NCBI GenBank assembly: GCA_018398815.1
Contig: CM031601.1
Location: forward strand, 12,916,299 to 12,980,298
DNA from: Conus ventricosus
Lineage: Eukaryota > Mollusca > Gastropoda > Neogastropoda > Conidae
Direction of reading: 5' to 3'
DNA: 64,000 bases
Shown: positions 1 through 10,460 of the stretch, piece after piece
Layout of the letters: the number at the start of each line of letters is the position of its first letter
Position numbering within the stretch: the stretch's first letter is position 1
Notes under the pieces: model-generated
Told to the model about the DNA's origin: nothing
The model's input: the letters and a program-made list of their open reading frames with translations, nothing else
Databases searched by the model: none
Translations under genes and position numbers: made by a program

Positions 1-563
1 CACGACTAGATCGAAGTCGAAGTCACTCAGCTCGACTAACGGGGCTGCCGCCCCAAATACAAGGCGGGTCCAATCCCACGAACACCAGGGCCCAAGTGAA
101 GCTACCCCCAAAGCATTTTTCCCACCTGGTCGGAACAAGCGAACTCACAACAACCAAAAAACGATTGGTCGAGCGGTATCCCTCCCCAGAGTGAACCCGG
201 GGAAAAAGGATATTTTTGCTCGTGCAACAACCGACAATTTACCCCAACAATCCAAAACTTAACACCAACAACAGCCCATTCCGCCCCGCTTTCTGGTTTA
301 AACCAAGGGAACACAAGGGGAACAATCGGGGTGAAACCAACCCCCCGCTTCCCTCCCTTTAAAAGGAAGACTGGAACAAGAATATTGGTATCTTATTTCC
401 CAACACCCTACCCAGCCTAACTTCCCCCTTAACCCTAAACCCAAATCCCTTTCACACCACCTCCCCCACACACCTAACCCCAAATGCACCCCAAACGCTC
501 TCTTTTCGAATTTCCATTACTCCCAAAAACAGAAAGGCTGATTTGTCCCCCCGATCGGTGACA
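1..563 (-). repeat. 3' LTR of element A (partial, cut by window edge)
   Basis: This stretch is a diverged-looking copy of about 13,235-13,820. It ends in GTGACA on the plus strand, so on the minus strand the LTR begins TGTCAC, exactly after a polypurine tract. Most differences from the other copy are lost single bases or stretched homopolymers, which suggests consensus error rather than mutation. The other LTR is 3,360 bp, so about 2.8 kb of this one should lie left of the window. Confidence 0.8.
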
Positions 564-583
564 CACCCCCTGCCCAAAATTTT
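564..583 (-). other. Polypurine tract of element A
   Basis: Read on the minus strand, the bases just before the 3' LTR are GGGCAGGGGGTG followed by TGTCAC. A purine-rich run abutting an LTR start is the expected plus-strand primer and fixes the LTR boundary and the element's orientation. Confidence 0.72.
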
Positions 584-1243
584 CTACAGGTTTAAAAAAA
601 AAAAACTTCTCACTCGATCGGCGTTTACTCACACTCTACCTTAAAAATCCAACTCCACACCACTCACTCTGCCCCGCTGTTCTTTTTATGCACCCATCAT
701 CATTCCAACAACACTTTTAAAAAACATCATTAACCACAGAATATTAACCCTTGGTCCAATTTTGCCCCTTCCACGCCAAGCAGGGGCCCTTTCCCGCCCT
801 TCATTTTGGTCTATATATAAATTTCCAAAGGGGGTGCTCTGACCCGCACGACCGCTATGCAACACGGCTATACCTACCCACCCCCGTAACACTTTGTACG
901 TCATTCTCTTTCAAAAAAAAGCATATCTTCGAAATGTCAACTTCTCATCTGGGAATAGAATTACAGGTTCCCCCTCTCTCCTCTCTCTCTCTCTCTCCGG
1001 CAAGCGACTAAAAAAGTCTGGCCACTTTGTCCTTTCCAAACACTGCCTGCACCGTAACGGGAAATGGTGCAGCTGCGGCCCACCTTTGATCCTCCCACTA
1101 ACACTCTACCCCACAGCTACCTTCCTGGGTTTGCCCTAAAAATAACATGTGTTTGCCCCTGCAACCGCTTTTTCCCAAGTTCTTTTTTGTAAACTCCACG
1201 TCTCAGCACCTTGTTCAAGTTGACGACGTTTTTTCCCCGCTGT
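584..1243 (-). other. 3' internal remnant of element A, no recognisable protein
   Basis: This stretch lies between the polypurine tract and the left target-site copy of element B. It has no open frame that I can match to RT or RNase H, and the low consensus quality would hide short coding remnants. A TATATATA-like run lies near 815, with no further support for a promoter. Confidence 0.45.
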
Positions 1244-1248
1244 ACGGA

Positions 1249-2482
1249 GTGACGTCAACGTAAATTATGACGTCAGTTTAAAATGACATATTTTAACTAA
1301 TGACGAAAAAAATAATATTAGACAAAAAAAGGGAGAAAGAACTAACGGCTGAGGTTTTGGTGTCCACCTAATTTTTTTTTGTTTAATCATCGTTTTCCCC
1401 AAAGTGTTACAGGGGAGGGGCTGATTAAGTCAGTAATAGACGAAGTTAATTGGTTGGGGGATACTTTTTGATGACGGCCCCGGGGAATATGTAGCGGAAA
1501 TTTTTTGTTAAAAAATTTGTTGTGTGCTGTGTCGCCGAGAGGACTTAAACCTGAAAAATATTTAATTGTGCGCCAATTGTACACCGCTGTGTGTGGGTTT
1601 GGGGCATTTTTATTGATGTGAACACGTAGAAAAATAACGGGAAGTTAATATTTGTTTTAGACAACGGGCGTCGAACCGAATTTTATTGTTTTCTATGGGA
1701 TTGGGAAATTGTTTCCGGGATTCAATTGGTTTACGGCTTTATGAACTGCGGTTCTTCTCCTTGGATGCTGTGTTTTTAAAATCTGCGGTTTTCTGTGGAT
1801 AGTTGCTTTAGAATCTGGGGTTCTTCTCCATGGATTGCTGTGCTTTAGAATCGCGGTTCTTCTTCTGGGGATAGCTGTGCTTTATAAATCTGGGGTTTTC
1901 TTTGTGGATTGCTGGCTTTATGAAATTGGGTTTTTTCCCCTGGGGATTACGGGCCCCTTGGGAAATTTGCGGTTCTTCTTTGATAGTTCGACGTAAAAAT
2001 TTTGTGCTTGCTGTTTTAGCCCCCGTTTCTTCTTCATCGCTTGTATTTTGTGAACGGCTGTGTTTACCGTGTGGGGACCTTGGTTACCCGTCTTTCGTCT
2101 TTTTTTTAAATGCTGTAGATGTGGCGTGGGTACTGTAAAAACTAAATTTGCTTGATTGTATATGTGAGATACTGTGGACGGCCCCGGCGAGATAGTGAAT
2201 TTATTTTAAAGATCGTGTTGATCGGTATAGATGATTGAAGTGTTTATGTATTGATGTTTTAAATTTGACGTGATTGCTGATTTTTTGAATGGCTGATTGA
2301 TTTGGAAAACGATTCATATTGATGGTTCAGGCAAAAAATTATAAAGAAAGAAATCAAATCTGGCTGGGCCTGGCATCCATTACGTAGGTGTGGGTTGGGG
2401 TAGGTAATAATTTTTACCCCATCCAAAACTTTGAGGGGAGAGTCAGACAAAAAAAATACGCACCGCAACCCCCCACCGTAAC
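1249..2482 (+). repeat. 5' LTR of element B
   Basis: It matches 6,056-7,294 from the opening GTGACGTCAACG to CCGTAAC. The first T of the terminal TGT is missing here and homopolymers are stretched, consistent with consensus error. It contains the same block of short tandem units as the 3' copy (about 1,735-1,975). Confidence 0.78.
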
Positions 2483-2486
2483 TTTC

Positions 2487-2505
2487 TGGCCCCCCGACAA
2501 ACAAC
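2487..2505 (+). other. Possible primer binding site of element B
   Basis: TGGCCCCCCGACA begins four bases after the 5' LTR. It faintly resembles the tRNA-Lys class (TGGCGCCCGAACA), but the region is error-rich, so the tRNA is not assigned. Confidence 0.3.
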
Positions 2506-5500
2506 GTCATGTTATATTGTATATTTTCCAGTCATTGCTTTTTTTATATTTGTTGCTAAAAATTTTTAGCATTGATTCCGTTTGTTTTTTTTCTTTCCCC
2601 CTTTCCCCAAAATCCTTTTTCATTTTTTTCCTTTTTGTTTTGGGTTGGGTTTGATAATACTTAGTCTTTTTAAGAGTGATTGCCCTTTAAAAGCTTGTTT
2701 GAAAAAAAAAAAACCCTTTTTTGGAATTTAAATTATTTTAGGGGACAGGGGTTTCAAACTTTTTTTGCTTGGATAGCAATTGTTTATATTTGACCCACTA
2801 GTGGTGGGTTTGGGTTTGCAGGACATTATTTCATTTTTTCATGATGGCACAGAAGGCTAAGGAAAAAATTCCTTTTGTATCCTCTGGGCGAGGAAAAAAA
2901 GTTTTGCTAAATATTTACAACAGGGTAAGGTATGTGGTTGGGGGGAGAAGATCTGTTGGCCTATGTTGACAAGTGTATTCCCCGGACATGGAAAGAGGGG
3001 AAAGAATGCGATTGAAAAGAATTTTCATTTGAGAGTACAGGAAAAAGAGAAAACTAAAAGAGAGCAGATAAAAGAGGAAACAAAAAAGAGAGCAGAAAAA
3101 AAAGGGAAACAAAAAGGAGCAGTACAGATCAATTAAGGAGGAAACTAAAAAGAGCGTACAAAAAACTAAAAGGGGCAATACAAGAGCAGGAGGAAACAAA
3201 AAATGCAAGGGTGGGGAAAACAAAACGAATACAGTTAAAAAACCCTCAGCAGGTGGGGTCTCAGGACAGGACTGGATCGGGGTTTGGGGTTTTCCCCGGG
3301 TTTTAAAACCCCCCTTTCCCCAAACCCTTTCCCAAAAGTTGCCCCCTTTTAAAAAAAGAACTGTGTATAGACAGTTACTGTTTCGTTTTGAAACCCATGC
3401 TCGTTCCTTGGGATGGTCGAGGTTTGGGGTAACAACCTGTCTGCACTATTGGGGTTCTGCTTTAACTCTTACACGTCTCGTGAAAATAATGTTGTGTTTT
3501 AGAGTTTTAAAAGAGAGCTTGCTGAAAAAATTTCAATTTTATCCAGAGGTTTTTTAAAGCGTTTTCGTGAGGCTAACCTACTCCGATGAACCTTTTCGGC
3601 CCTTTTGCAGTTAAAACTTAGCGTTTGTTTGATTTGGGGTCTCTTTGTAAAAAATTGATAAGTCTTTTGAAGTCTGGTGGATTTTTTTTGCTTTGAGCGT
3701 TTTGGAGTGTGTCTCTAAGGAGTGGGCCACTTTTTTGTGTGAAGGATGTGAAAACTTTTGATGAATGATAAATCTCCCGAGTCATACAACGTGCTATCCA
3801 ACAAGGTGCTTTTGGGAAAACTGATGTAAACATTTTTGTTTGTTGGGTAAAAAATCCGGGCATTTGATAGAAATCTGTACCCCCGGTCAGTCTGATAGAA
3901 CCCCGTCTGTGGTCAGTCTAAAAGAGGAAAAGATACTCAACTTTTCAAAACAGGGGCCCACAACTTTTTATGGGCTGATCGTGGAAGTAATTTGGTGGTA
4001 GCTGTTATTGTGGCATCGAGTTTTGGTTACTCTGCCTGGTCGGGAATAAATTTGGCGGTAGCCGTTTCGTGGCGTGGCGCCGTTTACCTCTGGCATAAGA
4101 GTTCCTCAAAAAAGCTTATGACAGTTTGCAATGTTTTGTGTTTTTGTGTAAAAAAAACGGCATGTAGCTGTGGGTCCATGGAAGTCAGGTAGAAACCCCT
4201 GTGAAATTTCACCTTAGCCACCCCGATGAAGTCCTTTTGTTTTTAGAAACCCCCTGTTTTCGAGAAATCGGCCCCACAAACATTCAGTGCTTGTTTTTTC
4301 TGTTTGATATCCTTTTTTCTTCTAGCTGCTGGTGAGTTCACAGGCAAATTGCATTTGGGGTCTGGTTCTGTGAAGGGCCCTTTTTTTCTGTTCTGCGTGA
4401 TTTCTGGTGCTACTATTGTGGGGTTCGCAAAGGTTTTTGTTTCTGACAGTCAGACAGGGAACCCAGTGAAAGTGTGTTTTTTTTTGGTGTGTGTGGAGGT
4501 TTCCCCTGGCAAGTTCAGTCGTTGTCCTTATTTTGGGGGATTTGACTTGTTTTGTCTTGGAAGCCCTGTTGCGATCTCATTGTGGGTAATGTGCCCCGGG
4601 TTTCTGTGGCGGTGGTTTAGTGATGTATTGGTGAAACCCTTTTTCCCTTTTGCGCCCTTACGAGGGCTAAGGGTAAGCATGTTTTTGGACAAAAAAACCT
4701 TGTGTCAACCCTTGGCCTGAACATTTTCCGTTTGACTTGTTCGAAAAGAAAGGGTGAGTCATTGAAGTCTTGCTTTCTTAACGTTTTGATGTGTCTGCTA
4801 TGTCTTTCTGATGTTGTACCTCAGTGTTCTTTCACAAGTTCTTCAGTGCCCGGGTTAGAGTAGCCCTTTTGGGTTGGAGCGGAACGGTTTCTCTTGATAC
4901 TCCCGGATTGGTCTTTTTGGGACCCCCTCGGAGTCTGTTTGTACTGTTCAGAAGTAGTTTGTACGTTGATGCGTCCAGGATGTGATGACGCTTACCATTC
5001 CCACTTTAACTGTTCCCAGGCGTCTTCTGTGGGCCGTGAAGATGTTCGTTTGTACGTTTGATTTTGCTTTTTCTGACAGCAGTTCCCGGGAGTTGGGGTG
5101 CAGTCTTTGTGATTTTAGGACATTTTGACTTCAAAACCCGGTTTTTTCTCAGGGGATGCCTATTAGAGTCCCCCTTAAACAGAGTCCCCGTTAGAAAGAA
5201 GTGTTTTGAATCCCCCTTTTTGCGAAAGAGGTTGTTGAGAGAGAGATTGGTATCATGTTGGATCTTGGAATCCATTGAGCCATCGAAAAGTCGTATACAT
5301 TCCAGTTGTGTTCGCAGGAAGAAAGATTGTAGTGTCGTTTCACTCCGTGTGTGCTGAAGCTTTGAGGAAGATTCGGGGTTTGTTTCGCACCGTGTTTGTT
5401 ACTTAGACGGTTAAAACTTTTGTGCTCAGGTGATGCTAGTTCTGTGGTTTGGGTGCTGTGTTGTTCCCGTGAATGTGATGTTCTTCACCCAAATGTATCG

Positions 5501-6039
5501 CTATCGAAAGTTGGAAACGCAAGAAGGGATACACACTATTTACGGGAATGTTTATCCATTTTCTCTACCCCGGGGGGGTATGGGAGGTGATGAGTGGTCA
5601 GTAGACATTGTTTTGCATTATCATTGGGGTGGGGTGCAGCCCACCAACCATTGTCCTACCCGGGGGGTATGGAGAGGCTGACCGGTGGCGAGACATGGTG
5701 GGCTCTACCCATGTGGGTATGGGGAGGTGACCCAGGGTAGTAGAATCATTTGCATTGCCCTCAGGGTGTGGGGTGCAGCCCCCTGCCCAGCCGCCCTCTT
5801 ACCCGTGGGGTATGGGGAGGGTTTTCCGTGAGGGCAGCAACAAGCTAGCATGTAAAGGGCTTAGAGTTCGTTGGGACGAAAACTTGTTTTTTCTGTTGTG
5901 TGAAGGGCCCCGGGGAAAGGACTCCCCGAATGCTTCCGTGAGCGGGTTTTTTTCCGTCGAGTGAATAATTTTTTAGGTTTGTGTTTCTGCTGTTTGTTTA
6001 CTTTTTTTTCAAAAAAACAATTGGGCATTGTTTTTTTTT
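2506..6039 (+). other. Internal region of element B, mostly uninterpretable
   Basis: No polymerase, protease or integrase motif is visible on either strand. Near 2,843 an ATG opens a short stretch followed by a lysine- and glutamate-rich, internally repetitive segment (about 3,040-3,230) broken by shifts. It might be a gag-like coiled coil, but I cannot identify it. Around 5,565-5,820 three imperfect copies of a segment containing GGTATGG(G/A)GAGG occur. The longest open frame (4,304-4,720, 138 codons) has no recognisable composition and is treated as chance. Confidence 0.4.
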
Positions 6040-6051
6040 GAGGAGGGGGGG
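6040..6051 (+). other. Polypurine tract of element B
   Basis: GAGGAGGGGGGG lies four bases before the 3' LTR start. The intervening T run may be consensus noise. It sets the plus orientation of the element. Confidence 0.6.
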
Positions 6052-6055
6052 TTTT

Positions 6056-7294
6056 TGTGACGTCAACGTAAAATTTGAGTCCTTAAAAGACATTTTAATA
6101 CATGGAAAAAAAAATATTAGACAAGAAAAGGGAGCAAGAACTAAGGCGGGGTTTTTGGTTTTCCACCTAATTTATTTTGTTTAATCATCGTTTTTCTCCT
6201 AGTGTTACTTGTGGGGAGGGTGACTTTAAGTCGTAAAGATCAAGTTAAATTGTGTATGTGGGTACTTTTGATGACGGACCGCGGAAAAAGTACAGGAAAT
6301 GTATTTGTTATAAAAATTTTTTTTAAAGCTGGTCGGAGAGTGACTTAAAACTCCTGTAAAATTTTTTAATATGTGCGCCAATTGTCCACCGAGTGTGTCG
6401 GGGGGCTATATTTATTGAAGTGAACACTGTAGTAAAATACAAAGGGAAGTTAAATTTTGTTTTTGATCAAAGGTGCTTTGAACCGAAGTTTATTGTGTTT
6501 ATGGGATTTGGTGAAAATTTTGTTCTCCCCGGGTTCAATAGGTTTCTGTGCTTTATGAACTGCGGTTTTTCTCCTGTGGATTGCTGTGCTTTTTGAATCT
6601 GCGGTTTTTGTGGTAGCTGTGCTTTATGAATCTGCGGTTCTTCTCCATGGATTGCTGTGCTTTATGAATCTGCGGTTTTCTTCTGTGGATAGCTGTGCTT
6701 TTTGAATCTGCGGGTTTTTCTTTGTGGATTGCTGTGCTTTATGAATCTGCGGTTCTTCTCTGTGGTTACTTGCCTTGTGAATTTGCGGGGCTTTTCTGAA
6801 AGTTCGACGTAATATTTGTGCTTGCTGTGTTGAGACCCCGTTTCTTCTTCCGTTGTATTTTTTGAAAGGCTGTGTTTACCGTGTGGGGGGCCTTGGTTAC
6901 CGTCTTCGTCTTTTTTAATGCTGTAGACTGTGGCGGGTCTGTAAATGAAAGCGTTATTTTTTAATTGAGATCTGTGGACGGGCCGGCGAGATATGTGAAT
7001 TAATTTAAATACGTAGTATGTACGCTGATATATATGTTAAAGTGTCTTATTTATTATGTCTTAATTGACGTGCATGATCTGTTTTTATGTAATGGATGAT
7101 TGATTTGGTAACGATTCATATATTGGATGGTTCAGGCAGCATAAATATAAAGAAAAGAAATCAAACTCGTGTGCTGCCTGGCTATCCATGTACGTATGGT
7201 GTGGGTGTGTGTAGTAATAATTATTACACGCATCCAAACTTTTGAGAGCGAGAGTCAGACAACAAAATACGCACCGCACACCATCCGTAACAAC
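6056..7294 (+). repeat. 3' LTR of element B, with internal 38-bp tandem units
   Basis: The LTR begins TGTGACGTCAACG and ends CCGTAACA, with ACGGA immediately after. From about 6,545 to 6,780 it carries roughly six tandem copies of a 38-bp unit built around TCTGCGGTTCTTCTC and TGTGCTTTATGAA. Repeats of this kind in an LTR often sit in the transcriptional control region, but that role is inference here. Confidence 0.8.
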
Positions 7295-7299
7295 GGAAC

Positions 7300-7727
7300 T
7301 CTTGCCTTTCTGGTTGCAACCAGAGATCCCTCAGCATCTGCATGGGCCTGCGCATCAGTGGCTTCCTTACAAGATAAACTCTTGAGACTCTTCCCTTAAC
7401 AGTACGCTGACACTGGACACATGACTGGCAGTACCGACGAATGTCAGCATGCATTGCCTGGCCAATAAAACTGGCGCCAACTCGCTCCTTGGTTCGGGTG
7501 GGTACCTAAGTGTCCAGACATGGGCGCGTCGTGGGCTAGCTTCATCACCGTGGCCCGTAGTTCAGCTGGGACGCAATTTGACTCGCTACGTCCTTGGGAC
7601 CCTCAAACCGCCGGACCAGTACATCAGATTTCCGATCGTACGCGACTCGTCCAAACTTGGTGTGGAAATGCGTCCCTGCTTCGCATGCACTCCGAGCCTT
7701 CCTCAAGGTTTCATCCTGGTCCTGCAT
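7300..7727 (-). pseudogene. Element A integrase N-terminus (linker plus HHCC zinc domain), broken
   Basis: Integrase joins retroelement cDNA to host DNA, and its N-terminal HHCC domain binds zinc. In minus-strand frames this stretch gives a linker (DETLRKARSACEAGT) and then, across frameshifts, LAHDAPMSGHLG, FYWPGMHADIRRYCQSC and VQCQR. These hold the H-x-H and C-x2-C ligands typical of Ty3/gypsy integrases. Frameshifts lie near 7,545 and 7,455. The catalytic core does not follow, because the element B insertion site is reached at 7,299 and no core is found beyond it. The linker comes straight after protease, an arrangement shared with element E. Confidence 0.78.
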
Positions 7728-8175
7728 TGAATTAACTGCTGGTAGAGGTGTTCAGGATGCATTCCTCCACGGGCAGTTGTATTGGTTCTTGCTGCTCCCT
7801 GGCTCTCTGCGCACGTGTCTGCACTGCTCCCACCAACGCTGGGTCTGCGTATACAGGCACACGTGTTCCAACCGGAATCTCCTATTTTCTTTGCGAAATT
7901 CCCGATCAGGACTTCCTGCACAGGGCTATTCATGACTAAAACCTCCAACTTCCCTGCGATGAATGGTGACTTCAACTCGATTTCCGCCACAGGTAACACA
8001 GACCTACATCTGGATTCAGCCAACCACTACTGGGACTGTTCTCTCCTGTGTACGCATCTGCCGGTACCAACCACTTGGCCACTACGGTGTATCCGGCACC
8101 AGTGTCCCGTAATCCATTGGCCGGCGACCCGTTGACCTCTACAATGCACGTCAGGGTCGTACTGCTGCTCAGCAC
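7728..8175 (-). pseudogene. Element A aspartic protease, frameshifted
   Basis: Retroelement protease matures Gag-Pol. The minus strand encodes GLRDTGAGYTVV, the D-T-G-A active-site loop, followed in another frame by EIELKSPFIAGKLEVLVMNS and VLIGN, which correspond to the flap and C-terminal hydrophobic strands. The same pair occurs in element E (RDTGCS, then KIEVRTPYFSG and LIIGN), so the two elements are related. At least one frameshift separates active site and flap, so no functional enzyme can be made from this copy. Confidence 0.77.
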
Positions 8176-8253
8176 ATGGGCGACACAACGTAGGGACTAC
8201 TCGAGCTTGGGGCTGGTCACAACAATGAACAGCTCCAACAGAATGGGGCTCAG

Positions 8254-9568
8254 GGCATTTCCTAGCGATGTGGCCTGGCTTCTTGCAGTTAAAACAAACT
8301 ATGGTCGATCTAGGCCCTTCTGATCTCCTGTTCGGTTGCTGTAGCGCACCATCACTTTGTTGGGACCTCTCTGCAGACTGGCTCTCTGTCGTTTCATGCC
8401 CATTACCCAGTTGGGCTGGTTAACCGTTCGGTCTTGCTTCGCCTTCCTCCCCAACCTTTTGGCCTCTGCTAAAACAGTAGCTTCTGTCGCCATTTGTTCA
8501 GCAGTTTTCGGGCTTTTCTTCCGGACCTCGATCGTGAACTCTGGGACAGCAGCTGGTAAAACTGTTCTTGGAAAAGCAGATCCTTAACATCATCTGCCAC
8601 ACTCTCGTCCTTGCCCGCTGCCGCACACCAGAGGGAAAACCACCGCATCATCCTTCCTAGCACTTGGGCGAAAGTCTCAGCAGCGTCCTTCTTGATGCTT
8701 CTAAACTTTTCCCGGTATGCCTCAGCATCTAGCCTAAAGTGGCTGAACAGGGCGCTCTTTATCTGATCATAGTCGCTTAACTCGTCACACTCAAACGCAT
8801 TTACTGCTTCTCTAGCCTTTCCTCTCAGCAGAGACATCAGACGTGTCGGCCATGAGGTCTCGCTCCACTTGCACATCTGGGCTACACGATCAAATGGGCG
8901 ATGAAAGCGTCCACGTCATCGTTCTCATCCTAACGGCTCAAGGTGGACACGCTTCGTTTCCTTCACCTCAATCAAGCGTTTTTATGCTCTGCTTCATCTG
9001 AGGCCTGTCTCTCTTGTAGGTTTAGCTCTCGCTCTCTTGCCTCTAACTCAGCTTCATCTTTTCGTCTCTTGAGATCTAACTCGGCCTGCTTTAACTCCAG
9101 CTCTCTACTGCCTAGCAGCTTCCTCCTCTTCAATCTTCCTCTGCTTCATCTCTAACTCCCTCTGCCTAGCAGCTTTCTCCTCTTCAATCTTCCTCTGCTT
9201 CATCTCTAGCTCCCTCTCATCCTTCATCTTCTGCCTCTCTAACTCCCTCTGCCTAGCAGCTTTCTCCTCTTCAATCTTCCTCTGCTTCATCTCTAACTCC
9301 CTCTGCCTAGCAGCTTTCTCTTCTTCGTCCTTCATCTTCTGCCTCACTTTCTCCTCCATCCGGAGCTCCAACTCTGCTTCTCTCGCCGCTTCTCATCCTC
9401 ATTACGCACCGAGTCCGTGACGAACTTGGCGAGCTCCCCCAGCTAAACCCATCGCCGTTCCCAACTTGGCGAACTTCGCATACGCCCCCGTCCCCTGTTC
9501 TTGATCCACCCCCTCATCCTGGTCACTAACCTTAGGTTTGGTATCTGCCGAGTGGCCTGTGGATCCAT
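8254..9568 (-). pseudogene. Element A gag with coiled coil and zinc knuckle, frameshifted
   Basis: Gag forms the particle that packages element RNA. The chosen start is the ATG at 9,568, with no other good upstream start near it. In order on the minus strand: a short N-terminal region (about 9,568-9,400, frameshifted), a strongly charged coiled coil made of repeats of the type ELEMKQRKIEEEKAARQR (9,371-9,105), a capsid-like segment with LLRGKAREAVNAF and DYDQIKSALFSHF (8,876-8,520), and a CX2CX4HX4C zinc knuckle (CFNCKKPGHIARKC, 8,295-8,254). Several shifts separate these parts. Charged N-terminal coiled coils before a SCAN-like capsid segment are common in invertebrate gypsy gags, and element E has a similar one. 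Confidence 0.76.
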
Positions 9569-10440
9569 GACACTATCGGGTCGTACTGCGGATGGGCTCG
9601 GGTGTGTTTTGACTAGGGTACACCTACCACCACGGAGCTAGCAACGGACAGTATGCGATCTGGAGCGCAACTGGAGTTCCTGACTACTTACTTGCCCCTG
9701 AAGCAACCAATCACAAGTACACAATACTCTCAACGAGTCACGCAACCAGCACAACTCCACCCACACTTGTGTACCTCATACCCACATGAGCTCCAACCCA
9801 TGCAATATTATCAATGCACTGTCTGGCCACTGACTGAATCACGTGACACCGTGTGTCAACCGTCCACTGTGCATGCGCACCTCGGTCACCGGTCTCACTG
9901 TCTCTGGTAGGCCACACCCACACGATCACAGTGCACTTGCACCCGCCCAGTCCATATGCACTCTCAGCACACCTTAGCGTAACACACTGCGCACCCTCGT
10001 GCTTTCCACGCACAGTCACCTGGGCTTACTCTGCCCTTAATCCCCACAGGATATCCGACCACACAGCGTGCACAGTCACGGGCTGGGTACCCACTCTACT
10101 ACTCACTGGGGTATACACAAGGGACACAACAGACGCCTGGTACCCTTTTCCGGCACCTCACCTACACAGTACGGTATAATCACACACACTTCCAACAACC
10201 ACTCCAATATTTTGATCATTCATACCTCGCACACTTGGTAGCGCCAACCCATTCACACCAACAACAAGTGCCCTGCCCAATGCCACTGGAAAACTGCCCG
10301 AAGTGAACAGGGACACTACGTACCACCTCCCAGGTACTGGTACGCTCCCACCAACCTCCCGCTCACACGACGTACACACCGGACACAACACCCCCCTACC
10401 TCCCTTCTAGCTACCTATCACCTACCCAGAACCACCTAAG
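9569..10440 (-). other. 5' leader of element A
   Basis: These bases lie between the primer binding site and the gag start. The sequence is rich in CA-containing words and shows no open frame of note and no RNA gene that I recognise. Confidence 0.55.
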
Positions 10441-10458
10441 TACCCCGCATCTCCACCA
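10441..10458 (-). other. Primer binding site of element A, tRNA-Ala type
   Basis: On the plus strand TACCCCGCATCTCCACCA ends two bases before the LTR. Read as a tRNA 3' end it closely matches insect-type tRNA-Ala, which ends CCCGGCATCTCCACCA. The minus strand therefore has the matching TGG-starting primer site right after the 5' LTR, which confirms the LTR inner edge. Confidence 0.72.
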
Positions 10459-10460
10459 AA

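Larger units (their letters stand above)
1249..7294 (+). mobile_element. Element B: LTR retrotransposon without recognisable pol, nested in A
   Basis: Two direct repeats of about 1.24 kb (1,249-2,482 and 6,056-7,294) bracket 3.57 kb of internal sequence. The 3' copy begins TGTGACG and ends CCGTAACA, imperfect inverted termini with the TG...CA rule. The flanks share ACGGA (1,244-1,248 and 7,295-7,299), a 5-bp target duplication. A purine tract at 6,040-6,051 lies just before the 3' LTR, giving plus orientation. The internal part shows no RT, integrase or protease motif. This suggests a non-autonomous element, although consensus errors could have destroyed reading frames. Confidence 0.78.

Noticed and set aside
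4304..4720. 138-codon frame in element B
   Set aside because: It has no motif, lies in error-prone sequence, and has the hydrophobic bias expected of T-rich DNA.
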